Shown: piece by piece, positions 14,626 through 26,419 of the stretch
How the letters are laid out: each line of letters opens with the position of its first letter
Position numbering within the stretch: position 1 is the stretch's first letter
Assembly: GCA_945910005.1 (NCBI GenBank)
Contig: OX246745.1
Span: 13,877,706 to 13,941,705, forward strand
From: Isoperla grammatica
Lineage: Eukaryota > Arthropoda > Insecta > Plecoptera > Perlodidae
Direction of reading: 5' to 3'
DNA length: 64,000 nucleotides
The notes under the pieces: generated by a model
Databases searched by the model: none
Seen by the model: only the letters and a program-made list of their open reading frames with translations
What the model was told of the DNA's origin: nothing
Program-made: the position numbers and the translations under genes

Positions 14626-15290
14626 AACGAATCAATAGAAGGAAAACTTGTGGATTAATGCAGTTGGACTTGAAATGAGCAAAACTTGTGAATCAATAGA
14701 GTTGGACATGATAGAGCGAGGAAAATGTGTGAATCAATAGAGTTGGGCATGAAACGAGGAAAATGTGTAAATCAATAGAGTTGGGCATGAAACGAGGAAA
14801 ATGTGTAAATCAATAGAGTTTGACTTGGAACGAGGAAAATGTGTGAATCAATAGAGTTGGGCATGGAACGAGGAAAATGTGTGAATCAATAGAGTTGGGC
14901 ATGATAAAACGAGGAAAATGTGTGAATCAAAAGAGTTGGGCATGGAACGAGGAAAATGTGTGAATCAATAGAGTTGGGCATGATAAAACGAGGAAAATGT
15001 GTGAATCATAGAGTTGGGCATAATAAAACGAGGAAAATGTGTGAATCAATAGAGTTGGGCATGATAGAACGGGGAAAATGTGTGAATCAATAGAGTTGGG
15101 CATGGAACGAGACAAGTGTGTGAATCAATAGAGTTGGGCATGTAACGAGGAATATGTGTGAATCAATATAATTGAACTTGGAACGAGAAAAAGTTGTGTA
15201 TAATAGAGTTTAGCGAGAAAATTTTGGGAATCAATAGATTTGGGCTTGAAACCAGAAAAGTTTGGAATCTATAGATTTGGGCTTTAAACG
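14626..15290. repeat. ~38-bp minisatellite, about 17 copies
   Basis: Units of the form gaaaatgtgtgaatcaatag + agttgggcatg + (gaac or ataaaac) + gag repeat with a period of 38-42 bp. The variation comes mainly from the short segment after the gggcatg motif. The central copies (about 14740-15150) are near identical, and both ends are progressively diverged. Minus-strand open frames across it are repeat artefacts. Confidence 0.93.
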
Positions 15291-16244
15291 AGGTACAACC
15301 CAGATACAAATTTGAATCAATAATGTCACCTGAAGTTATAATCAACGGCACTCATACCCGTTGAGAGAAATCAGCAAATAGAATTTACAACTCGAACGAA
15401 ATTCTCTTTACTATATTGCCATAATTACAAACAGCAGACATGAAAGGATTAAGCGTATAAGTGAAAGCAATTTATTTATGGATTAAAACTTAAGTGCTCT
15501 TGTGTTTGGATAATACTTTGTCTACCACACCTTCGGCATTGCAAACAGATCACCTCTAGTTGTTCCGATTGTTAGGGCCAGCCCAGAGCAATGCATTATT
15601 ACAAAAGATTATTATTTCTCGCCAATGTTAACAAATTTTCGCAATGAAGTAAAAATTATGTCATTCCTTAGAAACCTCAGTGCTCTATTTTATGAATGTT
15701 GCCAAGTCTAAAAAAAATGTTTGTTTCTCAAATGATAAATTTATCTTTTGAAAGTGTTTTTCACGAACACGGTACAACATTATAATTTATCGTTTAAAAG
15801 CATTCTCAACTGATTTTCTTCGTAAGCGTGTTAAGTAACAGATGAATAAGTTTTACTAAACTTCTTTTGCGAGGTACAATATTAATTGCAAACGTTTGTG
15901 TTTAAGGTGTGCTTCAATACTCATAAATTTTTTCCGATCGAGAAATTCCCTCCTTATATAATGTTGTGATCGTGGTTGTGATTATAAAATACTTTATCTT
16001 TGTTAGATGTAATTGATTACAACTTACTCTAAGGTCATGGTGGTCTATATAGTTTTTAATATTTAATTTATTTCTGAGGTGAAATTATTAAAGATCGCAT
16101 TTCGTCGGTGGTACATTTTTATATCGATGCAAAGGGAGCTTGCAGATTTTTCTGAATAAGTCAAAAAGGTCAACAAGACACTCGAGAAACACTCAACAAT
16201 CCCTTTGGAACGCTCGCTCGCAAGCACAACTGGGCCTTGAGATG
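15291..16244. other. Non-coding stretch
   Basis: No exon or element recognised. The last ~100 bases contain degenerate pieces of the following minisatellite. Confidence 0.5.
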
Positions 16245-17127
16245 AGAACAGCTCTCGGTGCAGCTCACAAGCAGCTCATGGGTAGACGCACATGTCAGCC
16301 CAACACTACTTCACAGGATGCTCACTGACATTCTTGAGTGAGCAGCTCAGTGCATCGGACACGGCAGCTCACTGACATGAAACACTCTCAGTGTAGCTCA
16401 CAAGTAGCTCACTGACACGAGACACTCTCAGTGTAGCTCACAAGTAGCTCACTGACACGAGACACTCTCAGTGTAGCTCACAAGTAGCTCAATGACACGA
16501 GACACTCTCAGTGTAGCTCACAAGTAGCTCACTGACACGTGACGCTCTCAGTGTAGCTCACAAGTAGCTCAATGACACGAGACACTCTCAGTGTAGCTCA
16601 CAAGTAGCTCACTGACACGAGACACTCTCAGTGTAGCTCACAAGTAGTTCACTGACATGAGACACTCTCAGTGTAGCTCACAAGTAGCTCAATGACACGC
16701 GACACTCTCAGTGTAGCTCACAAGTAGCTCACTGACACGAGACACTCTCAGTGTAGCTCACAAGTAGCTCACTGACACGAGACACTCTCAGTGTAGCTCA
16801 CAAGTAGCTCACTGACACGAGACACTCTCAGTGTAGCTCACAAGTAGCTCAATGACACGAGACACTCTCAGTGTAGCTCACAAGTAGCTCACTGACACGT
16901 GACGCTCTCAGTGTAGCTCACAAGTAGCTCAATGACACGAGACACTCTCAGTGTAGCTCACAAGTAGCTCACTGACACGAGACACTCTCAGTGTAGCTCA
17001 CAAGTAGTTCACTGACATGAGACACTCTCAGTGTAGCTCACAAGTAGCTCAATGACACGCGACACTCTCAGTGTAGCTCACAAGTAGCTCAATGACACGA
17101 GACACTCTCCGTGTAGCTCACAAGTAG
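16245..17127. repeat. 40-bp minisatellite with 360-bp higher-order repeat
   Basis: The core unit is gacactctcagtgtagctca + caagtagctcactgacacga, 40 bp. From 16381 the array has a clear second level: 16381-16740 and 16741-17100 are nine 40-mers each and agree at nearly every base, including rare variants (gacgctctc at about 16541/16901, gtagttcactgacatga at about 16647/17007, aatgacacgcgac at about 16690/17050). Degenerate founder units lie at 16245-16380. No coding role. Confidence 0.95.
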
Positions 17128-19949
17128 CTATAATCTCATAGCTGAAGCAATATTTAGCCTCTTAAATGAAATGTATCTCTTCTAAGCTGCAATATAGACG
17201 TCCTTTGACGTGTCGTTTTCCTTGTTGACATACTACTATAGGAGACGGCTAATTTACACTATTACTCGCTAATTGTATCGTAATTCATTTTAGAATAGTA
17301 CGTATTTGAGATATTAGAGTGTACGGAAATTAAAATACTGTAATATTATTAAACATCTTGTAACAATCTACCTTCTTGAGATGGTTTCTAAGATTTCTAA
17401 TATGACTTCCTCATTCCTGCAGCAAAAAGTAGATTCTGATTAATTTTGCACTTCCAACGTTTTGCGATGTGTTTTCGGAGTGACTATGAGCTTCGCTGGT
17501 GGGGGATGGGGGGGGGGGGGTGGAGTGGGGCATGGAGGGAGGGGGGGGGGGGGGTTGTAAGAGGGCAATTGGTAAACGTGACACGTCCAACGAGCTATAC
17601 GATTTCTGTAGTAACTACCCGACCCAAGCGAATGCACTTCTTTGTGGTCTCCTCGCTGTACAATTATTGACTAGATGTATATAGGACAAATCGACTGGAT
17701 TCAGTTGGGGAAAGTTGTTTCAGTATAGGAAGAACAAATGCGCCCTAAAGAAACGTTGCATTCGTAAGTCTATTGCATATACATTTCTTGAATATTCACA
17801 TAAAGCAAGTAAAAACGATTTTTACTTTTAAGAGTTTTAATATAAAAATACCAAAACAATCTACAAAAGTGTTTTTAGTGGGCCGTGTCCTTAATACACC
17901 TAATATCAAACCCTGGTACTTTTACATTGAAAGCAGGAATAAACCCATTGGACCAACGAGCCATAAAAATGGACTGTAACATTCAAGAACAATGAAATGA
18001 TTATTTTTTAGTTTAGAGACCTTAGTCTTTATCATGTTTTCATGTACTATATACATTTACCGATGAAATAATGTGCGGGCTAACGATTTCCGGAAATTAT
18101 CAGCCGGAGTTTAACTGTACTCCTGACTAGCGATTATCAAATCGTTTCAAAGCGCCAATCGCATTTTAAAGGTCACACTTTTATCATTATCGAGCTAACC
18201 CCTAGTTTAATCTAATTGTAAGTTACGGCATTCTTTTGGACATAAATTGCAATCATGAAGAAAACTAAATAAAATGCCTTCATCAAGATATGCTTAGTGT
18301 TATATTTACCGATATTTAATGCCTAGTTTTCAAACTTATTACAACAGTATTAATTTTTAGAATGTAAAATATAGCAAATGGTCAATTTCCTTTGAATATC
18401 ACCACTGTAAATTTTGCTATTATTTCCTCTTATGATCAATTTCAGTTGGTCTTCTTGATATAGCAAGTGTACCACGCTTGCATTGCTAATTAATGTTAAA
18501 TTGACTAGTTGTCATTTCTATTCTCTCAAACGAGGGTTTTGTTAAATAATTTTTCCCTCATTGTTTTACTCTTTATTCTGCTGTATCACCACAATTACGT
18601 CATGAAATAATGTTAAGTTGAAAGTAAAGAGATCTATCTGTTTCTCAGGAATTTCTGTAAACAAAATCTTATACTTTGTGTTTCTTGTATTTTCCTAATA
18701 AAACTGATTTATTTACCACTGTAAACATCATTACTAAATAAATAACGACGTTAGGAGAATGGCTACCACTTCCGTCGTTCAGGTGATGTTTTGTCATCCC
18801 TGAAGAACGGAGGTTGTAAAGTTACTACCCCAGTGTAACTATAGTCTCATGCTTAACAAAGAGCAGAGTCTAACAGTACCAATTTAATTTTCTACGTCTA
18901 TAGTTCCTACAATATTCTTGAAAAAGGTTCGTCAAGGATAATTTATGATTTTAGAATTTATGATTAAGGTTTGATACCTGGATATTTCTAACACAGCCGG
19001 CCAGCGTTACTAATGAGGCTTGTGCACTCGACTTAGCGGTATAGACCACTTTTTAGGAATGTGTGAAAGTACCCCAGCAATCTGTTGATTTTCGTTGAAA
19101 GTGTGTGCGTAAAAGGGGAAGTAGATACGGATATTGTGAGGTCGGTATTAGACTAGGTAGGTTGGGTAAAGTATATCAGTCTCCAAATCTTTGTGTTTTA
19201 CTATTTCAACAAATAAAACGAAAACATTCCGAATTTGCGTATTAAATTATTTTTATTGATATGTCATAACATGAGCAAAACGGGATATGTGTTATTTTTT
19301 CCAAGAATTTTTTTCTGATAAATGAAAGTGTAGAAAGCCTTGATGGAATGAAATACAAAAATTAAAGGTCCCAAACATGTCTATAGAACGTCTGAATTAG
19401 AATATCAAATAGTCCTATCTCAAATGACAGGTATACGCGCTTAGTTCTACGTCAGCAAACTTCAGGAACATATAAATCATCCCCAGTTGAAAGGCTGTCC
19501 TTAGAGGCAATTTTCTCTCTTCAATTTCACGTTAAGTTATTGGATCGGATCAGGAACGAGTCCGCATGGCTTTGCAGTTACAAATCAACAAGTATTGACT
19601 TGGTAAGCCGCAATTTCACTCAACCAATTAAGTTCTACGGTGTCTCGCGGTGGTTTTGGGTAATTTAAGTAGCATTACACAGAGAATCTCTACAACATGG
19701 GTTAGCGTTCATGTTGCGCGGTAAACAGTTCACAAAAGTTTAGTTCTTGTGGTCTACGACAACCTTGAAAATTACAAAACTAGTGGAACATGATGTAGCA
19801 GGTATGTATACTTCTAAAGTACTGTATTTTTAGTAGGTTTTTTCTTTTTCTGCATTGTAATACTTACACTGGTTGCGATAAATACTTAATATAATTATGT
19901 TGTCTCTACTTTAAGTCTGTCATTTTGTTCAATGTTACTAAAGTCAATT
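17128..19949. other. Non-coding stretch with G-rich block
   Basis: No exon recognised. 17500-17555 is an almost pure G/A block with several long G runs. Open frames crossing it (poly-Gly or poly-Pro) are compositional. A small imperfect hairpin (cgttcagg/cctgaagaacg) sits at 18770-18812. Confidence 0.5.
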
Positions 19950-20210
19950 TCATTTCAAGAGAGTACCTGCTATAATAATTTATGTTCACTTATTTAATTA
20001 AGCTTAGTCTTATTCTCTTCTGAAGAGGTTTTTTTTAACTTTTTTTTCCTCATTGTATATATGTATTGTCTTTTCGAATTGCCTAACCTTTATGCTTTTG
20101 TCTTATTTTTATGTTAAAATGTTGAAAGTTATCCACTTAGGAAATTTATGAGAATGTATGTAATCTTGCTTGTTTTTAATTTAATAAATTGTGTTTCATC
20201 TAAAAAAAAA
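19950..20210 (+). mobile_element. 3' end of a LINE-like retroelement, copy A
   Basis: Shares catttcaagagagta, ctta.tcttctgaag, cttttgtcttatttttatg, ttaaaatgttgaaagt and aataaattgtgtttcatc in order with copies at 32383-32640 and 38133-38255. All copies align at the 3' end and begin at different points, and this one ends in an A run (20202-20210). 3'-anchored, variably 5'-truncated copies are the signature of target-primed non-LTR elements. No ORF remains. Confidence 0.6.
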
Positions 20211-21431
20211 CCTTTACACCTGCCTGTAGTGCTTTTATGTTGGCACTCCCTGCATTCACCTGCATATATAAATAAAGGGTATCGTAAAGATATTTTTTTG
20301 CCTATTCACCTCTTCGGGAAAGTTTGTTAGCTCCCGGTCTTGTGAACACACTTGCCTGCATTGTCTTGCATATTTCTAAAACACGTTATTTGTAAATTCA
20401 ATACTTGAAATTATTAGTTCCAACAGCAAAGTTCGAGCACATTTAGAGAAGCCGATAATATAATATGCCAATATCCTCTACTCCTAGGACCAATATTTCA
20501 AAGTTTCAGTAGGCAATAGAATAACAAACAGAAATACAAAAACAGGTACTCATGATCTAATTACCCAAAGAGGCAAATTGATAAATAAGACATATCTACT
20601 ACCCTTAATTTATATATGTCAGTGAGCATAACGGAACGTACGTATAGTAATAAATTTGTAATATCGCTACATTTGAAAATCGTTTCTGTATATTTCTTCG
20701 CTTCGTCGAATATATAGGTGACATATAATTACAAATTACAAATTGCTTCACCGCGCTCATCTTATAGGAAATAGGAAACTTGTGATCGTACTGCTGTAAA
20801 TATCATTACTATAATTGCTTGAAACTATCTGAGATAGATACGGGTAGAAGTATAGAATTTCTTGATCTTTATAATTGGATTTCTGTAGCAGAAAAAGGTA
20901 AGAACTAGAATTTATTGTGAAAGAAAGTCTGTCGCCGTTGGAGTTAAAATGACTCAACGGGGTGAATTGGGATTACATCAATCCACGTATAATCCCCCCC
21001 CCCCCCCCCACCTCCCTTCATTAGCATCTAACTGTAAACAAGGTTTCAATCGCTTTAAGCGTGATATAAAAATCACACCCAATTATATATTTCAATAACA
21101 GTAGTTAGTTTTTTTATTCGTTACGGTGAACTTAGTACGTGTGTATTAGAAGATGTGTGACCGTTTTAAAGATGTTTTAAAAATATGTCAGTATGTATTG
21201 CGTTGACATGATAGCGTTTATTATATTCCCCAGTTCCATGATGACTCCACAGTCACTGTTTGGAAATAACTGTGGCTTGAAGAAGGATTTCAGTGAAATA
21301 TAGAATTTAAAATTCCCAGTCCGAACCAGGCAAAATAATAATAATCAATACATTGTTGGTCATTAGACATTAGTTTATTTCCAAGTTCAAATGTGTAAAC
21401 AGAAAACACTTGTAGTGGTGCATAGTATAAT
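20211..21431. other. Non-coding stretch with C run
   Basis: No exon recognised. A 14-base C run is centred near 21003. Confidence 0.5.
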
Positions 21432-22825
21432 CAGGAGCGGATTTAAGAAAAAGGGCCCGGTCAGCATTTTACCAAAGGGGCCCCGTCCGTTTGGCATATT
21501 TATTTAATAAACTAACTAATATATGAATGTATAGCATAATACTAATTCATTACTCACCAAAAGCTCTTAAAATGACACCCCCTTCTCGAGTTTTTCCTGG
21601 CAAAAACTCCAACAATTGAGATAAGTCCGAACTCTCGACAGTTTTTTCCGATTCATATCCGCAAGACAATTAGCCGTGTTTGTTTCATGGTGTATATAGG
21701 ATTCATAGTTAGTTGGTAGAATTTATTTTGAAATAGTTAAAAGACGAAAAACTACGATTGCCGGCGTATATTAAATATGGCATGTCACTTCCAATGGGTT
21801 GAGAAGGCTTTTTAACAATAAGAATGTCAAGTTGATCATTTTAAATAACTGATCCACTGAACAGAGCTTTATCAGTCAAGAAAAGTTTGCTCAAACATGT
21901 TAGATTGGTCTGCAATTTTTTTACTTTGGTGCAGGACACGTAGTTTTGAGACAACGCAAAATCTACACTTTCCTTACACTAGGTCTTTGTGATTCCACTT
22001 GAACTTCTATATTCACTTTATCGTCATTATTAGGGGAAATGGGTTTTGCGCTGTTTTGAGAATCACTGTTTAACACGGTAGGAGTGTTACTACAAGGTTA
22101 TGGTTTTCTGTTATGTGTGTAATCTGTAATGAGCTTTGATTTTCTATTTCCAAAGTGGGTTGAATTTCACTCGAATTTTCGACTAGTTAAATTGATGTGC
22201 AGCGCCAATTGACACACGCGAATTATTGCCAACACAAAAACTTAATTTTCTTTGTTTAGGGTCATTGCCGGCAGTTACAAGAAGTGCGCGCTCTTTATCT
22301 TTTCGCTTTTGTCGCTTTTGTCTTATGCTTGTATTTTTTTTGTCTGTTCACTCATCTTTAACAAACGTATACCACACTCACATTTTACTTTCGTTTAAAT
22401 TAAATTAAAATAACACAGTTGTCACACGAACTAAGTTGCACTGGACTGTTTCACACGATGCACAGAAACCGACTGATACCAAGTAGAGGAAAGGTTGGGT
22501 GTTTCAAAGCAAGTAATTGTCATTTTATTGACATTTAGACAGTGATTGGGTTGTAAATATAAACCCTCATAATTGCTGAATAATTTAAAGTTTTTCTATA
22601 AATTTATTTTAAACTGTGGGGTTGTTTTCGCCGCTGTGTACCGTCAAACAAGTGGGCGAAGGCTTTATTGAGTCCTATAAACGGAATCATTCTTTTTGAA
22701 AATGCCTATGGTGAAAGGATCTCAGCTCGTGTATTTTTGAGTGGGTCGCTAAGGGGCGGGGGGCCCGGATTGGCAAGGGCCCGGTCAGCATCCGCTGACC
22801 GGGCTGACCGTTAAATCCGCTACTG
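21432..22825 (-). mobile_element. Decayed hAT transposon, 1394 bp, with 8-bp target duplication
   Basis: Termini are CAGGAGCGGATTTAA and, inverted at the right, CAGTAGCGGATTTAA. Both continue into GGGCCC and CCGGTCAGC motifs. The element is bounded by a perfect 8-bp direct repeat agtataat (21424-21431 and 22826-22833), the hAT hallmark. On the minus strand near 22240-22340 a broken frame reads KRQKRKDKERALLV then TAGNDPKQRKLSFCV, resembling the basic N-terminus that precedes the zinc finger in hAT (ZMYM1/TTF-like) transposases. The rest of the transposase is missing or unrecognisable, with stops and frameshifts. It is an internally deleted, inactive copy. Confidence 0.85.
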
Positions 22826-22833
22826 AGTATAAT

Positions 22834-23350
22834 ACACAGGAGTTTTGAATAAGAGAACAAATTGAGATAGACATTTGAAATAACGTTCCTATTGCGTTTG
22901 GGTCGACGATTATAGGTACCCTATTAGCATTTGTTGACATTTTCACATACAATTAAGTTACCCCAAATGAAAAGTCTTTCAACATTTGTGGGCTAATCGG
23001 AAGGATTTGCTTTGGTACTTGGAATGTGCAGCTTGAATATTTTGATTCAAGAATGTAATTTAAATTTGTTTTCTTACTGTCCTGAAATGGTGATCGTTTG
23101 TGTACGAAACATGCCAATATTTTACATCCAATTAAAAAACCACCACGGCTTCCATTACGTGAATAAAAACGTTATCAGATTTTTTCATTAAAAGTTCCAC
23201 ATAATTTCGGGAGGACAAAACAATGTATACGCAACTTTTATGTCCCATCCTTCTTATTAAGTATATATAAGTATAAAAGATAGGCTGAGTTATGTCAAAG
23301 ATTTCCTTTTGAAACCACGGATACCCACAACCGTAGTGTGATTGCTGGGG
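22834..23350. other. Non-coding stretch
   Basis: No exon or element recognised. Confidence 0.5.
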
Positions 23351-23361
23351 TTGCATCGTAC

Positions 23362-23500
23362 TAATAGCCCTCGGACATTCCTTCCCAACTATCCAAACAC
23401 CCTTACATACCTAGTCAGTCACCTGAAGAGGGGCACATCAGGTAAAGCCGGTGTTCTTCCAATATAACAGCTATTCCTACGAAACATTATCAAATCAAGC
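23362..23500 (+). mobile_element. SINE 3' half (family of the 58-kb cluster)
   Basis: Contains agccctcggacattccttcc, caactatccaaacaccct, cacctgaagaggggcacatc and aggtaaagccgg in the same order as the 3' body of the tRNA-derived SINE at 58.3-58.9 kb (there on the minus strand). The tRNA head is absent, so it is a 5'-truncated copy. Confidence 0.8.
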
Positions 23501-24919
23501 GTATAGTAATGATATTTCTGACACCTCTTCAGTATTTTAAATAATAATTCATTTTGTGTTTGCTTTTTAATTTTATACCTCTATTGATTCTATATAATTT
23601 TAGAATAAATGTTAACAGGTGTTGGAAATGTCTGTATCAACGTATTTCACCTCGTATGTGAGGGTTTTGTCTTCCCACGTGATCCGTCAGTCGAGTAGGC
23701 TATCTATATAGGGGTTGTGGACGGCGAGAGTGGTGGATGAAACCACCCATACACGCAACTATTACGCCTCTCAATTAGTAGTAAGCGTTTTGGCGAGCAC
23801 CCCGATTCAAGTGACGGGGTCAAGGTCGCTTCTACCGCCCATGCGCCGGTGAGCTGCCGCCGGGTATCTGCGGGGGGGGGAGGGGGGGGGGGGGCGCATG
23901 GGAGGGGCCCCACAAGGCACTGGAGACATCTCCTTCTCAATAATAACCGAGATACTGAATCGCAATGTGCATCGTGGCGAGAAGTGAGAGTTCCAGAATC
24001 GAACCCTCGATCTCCTAGAAATAATAAATACGTTTGTATGTTGCGTAGACTTTGCGCTCGCTCGACGTTTTCTGCTATATAAGTTTTACTCCCGGTTATT
24101 TCCACATTGTTAAATTGCTGTATCTATAATGTAGTTTGTTTTTTTGGCTCTTTAAAAAGGGTTCTTCCAATAATGACTTAGCAACCTTGTGCAGGTATAT
24201 ACCTATACGTAGATCCCAACAAAAATGCATTCCCTTAATACACATTTAATGTTTTTAGTATCTTTTTGTGGTTTCAATTTAAATTTAACGTTATCACAGA
24301 ACATTTTGCTTAAAAAAAATTAGTAAAAACAACTAACTAGATTTGTTATACAACTTGTTGCGTTTGTTTAACGTTCACATAATGTTTCGTAGTAAGTCTG
24401 TTTGAGGCTGCCTCTGCTGCCTGACTTGACTAACAAGAAAGCAACTGTTTTTTGATAATTCCTCCCACGCGCTGTGGTATGACAAGTGACAACATCACAA
24501 CTCTTAACAAGGACCGACTACGACGTGAGAAACAATACATTTCTCGGGAACTGTACTCGTTTCGCAGCTTTAAAAACTTTTCGAGGAAAGTGAAAAGTCA
24601 TTAGGGGAAGATAATTCAGTACTGCCAGCCATTATAAAAACATTTTCAAGTGTACAACAACGCGAAGTCTAGGGATCAATATTAATGCCATCATGATAAA
24701 ACGCAATCGTAACGATGGTGGTGCCCATTATAGTTTTTGTAATTATACATTCAACAGGAAATCTTCGATATTGATGTAGAGTAGCAATTCTATGCATTGT
24801 ACACTCGTAAACAAATATAAACCAAGGATATTAATGATATCTCTGTTGCCTATTCGGTTAGTTTTGTGGTTTCCTAGTGGCCTTGTGTATTTCAAACATA
24901 AACAAAACTAGCTCTTTCT
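23501..24919. other. Non-coding stretch with tRNA-like B-box and G-rich block
   Basis: 23870-23895 is G-rich. The minus strand at about 24000-24030 reads gagggttcgattctgg, a Pol III B-box-like motif, possibly a SINE remnant; no A-box was located. Open frames here are compositional. Confidence 0.45.
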
Positions 24920-24961
24920 AAAGCTGCGTATACACACGGTGGATTTTGGCCTCACGACGAT

Positions 24962-24993
<32 letters not shown>

Positions 24994-25240
24994 TGTCTAT
25001 CCTATTCAGTTATAAAAACTGATTTACAAAGGAGGATCTCAAGGCGGTCGGGCGGATGGACTGATCGGATGAAAATTGGATGGAAATCTCTCGTGTGTAC
25101 AGTCTTGAGGCGATCTTACGACGATCCGTTCCAATTTCTGCCTAGTCAGTATTTTTAGCTGCGTACACACGGCGGATTTTGGCCTCACGACGGTCGTACG
25201 ACCGCCTTGAGATCGTCGTAAGGCCAAAATCCGCCGTGTG
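24920..25240. mobile_element. Palindromic MITE pair, interrupted by a LINE-type tail
   Basis: Two blocks begin gctgcgta..cacacggcgg or cacacggtgg, then attttggcctcacgacg (24924-24960 and 25159-25200). The second folds back perfectly, with arms from 25166 ending at 25240 and cgtacg at the centre. The first block is cut by (ttta)n and, inverted, a tail reading aactgaataggatagac, which matches the end of a repeat at 46066-46110. After the interruption, gatctcaaggcggtcg resumes the palindrome. This reads as a retroelement tail inserted into an older hairpin MITE. Confidence 0.65.
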
Positions 25241-25356
25241 AACAAAACAATTCTTGCGCTAAAGTTAGAGCAAGATTAGCGAAGTCAATAATATACGCCA
25301 AGCTAGAGGAACACTCACGATAGATAAAGAAGATATATTAACTACCTTTGATTTAT

Positions 25357-25481
25357 TGTGAAATCCAGAAATTAAAAACCAGCCCCAATTGGAAATCGGA
25401 CTCAGGACTCCCACTTGCCAGGTGGACGCCTCATCCCTAGACTACTAGTCGGGGTCGTTTTTTGATTTCTGGATTTCACAA
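25357..25481. repeat. Inverted repeat flanking a tRNA-like core
   Basis: Arms ttgtgaaatccagaaatta and its near-complement tgatttctggatttcacaa (25357-25376 and 25463-25481) enclose a tRNA-like segment whose minus strand reads gatgaggcgtccacctggc. The element type is unresolved: possibly a SINE head captured between MITE arms. Confidence 0.55.
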
Positions 25482-26342
25482 CAAATCCAGCCACGAGAAT
25501 GTTTCGCCAATAAATATCCATGTTGAATAAACCCTTAATGTATTTATGTCTTTGAGTTTATATTGTGAAGAAAAGGGGTTGACTGAGCCCCAAGGCAGAT
25601 GCAGATGGTGTTGCCTTTAGGCCTGGAAAGCGTAGCTGGTGTTAAGCTATGGGACCCATTTTTCCCCTAATCTTGACCAGGATCGGTATTTTGTGGGTCA
25701 TGGATCATGCAGGGTGGACACCATTAAATTGACAGATTCCAATAAACAAGGGTTACGTATATTGTTCTTAGACTTCTACCCTAAATGGTCATTCCTTAAA
25801 CTGTTGCATTGAGTGTTGGCGTGTGTGGGTTCGACTTAATTTAAAAAAAACACAATCTTCTAGAACGTCATCCTACCCTTTATAACGGCATGGTACAGCA
25901 ACCGGTCAATCCTCTGGGTCCAGGACCTTCCATCGTTTGGATCCCGGTATCGTTCTTGTTGTCTTCCTTCTACTTCTCTCTTCCGCTCTTGTATGCTTAA
26001 TCCTCTTCCATGCGTGGTCACTCACTCCTCGAACCCCGGTTAATGTTTATTCCTCGATGTTTAGACGTGAACTCCCCGAGCCGGGCCATCCTTCTCCTGC
26101 ACTTCGACACTCCTGACGTCATTGCTCTCCATCCCCACCAAGCCATAGATTTAGTTCAAAAAGTCTATCCTTCTTTCTTCAAACCGTCTTCCCGCTCGAA
26201 TCAGCCAATTAGCTCTCAGAACCCACTCCCTTCTCTGTGTCAATAAAGTGGGGGCCTGCCACCGTTGTACATTTTAATAAAACAAAGTCCAATTGACTAA
26301 GGTTTTCTTACTTCTCGGCGTTCGTTGCCCACTCCCGACAAA
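25482..26342. other. Non-coding stretch, possible degraded TE ORF
   Basis: Relatively GC-rich. On the minus strand at about 25877-26000 a frame reads GRSWTQRIDRLLYHAVIKG before a stop, which could be a retroelement fragment, but no family motif settles it. Confidence 0.35.
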
Positions 26343-26419
26343 GTGTTGAAATCCTTACACATGCACATTCCGCGGGTATACACTCAACTTGTGCATGCAT
26401 CCTGTTAGGATTTCAACAC
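26343..26419. repeat. Short hairpin element
   Basis: Outer arms gtgttgaaatcct and aggatttcaacac are perfect inverse complements, with inner acatgcaca/tgtgcatgc also paired. Likely a small MITE. Confidence 0.75.

Noticed and set aside
16245..17127. CRISPR-like regular repeats
   Set aside because: Repeats are directly contiguous without unique spacers, and the genome is eukaryotic.
17440..17684. Poly-Pro / poly-Gly ORFs
   Set aside because: Arise from the G-rich block on both strands.
23704..24105. 133-codon minus-strand ORF
   Set aside because: Open because of GC content and a G/C homopolymer; no similarity recognised.
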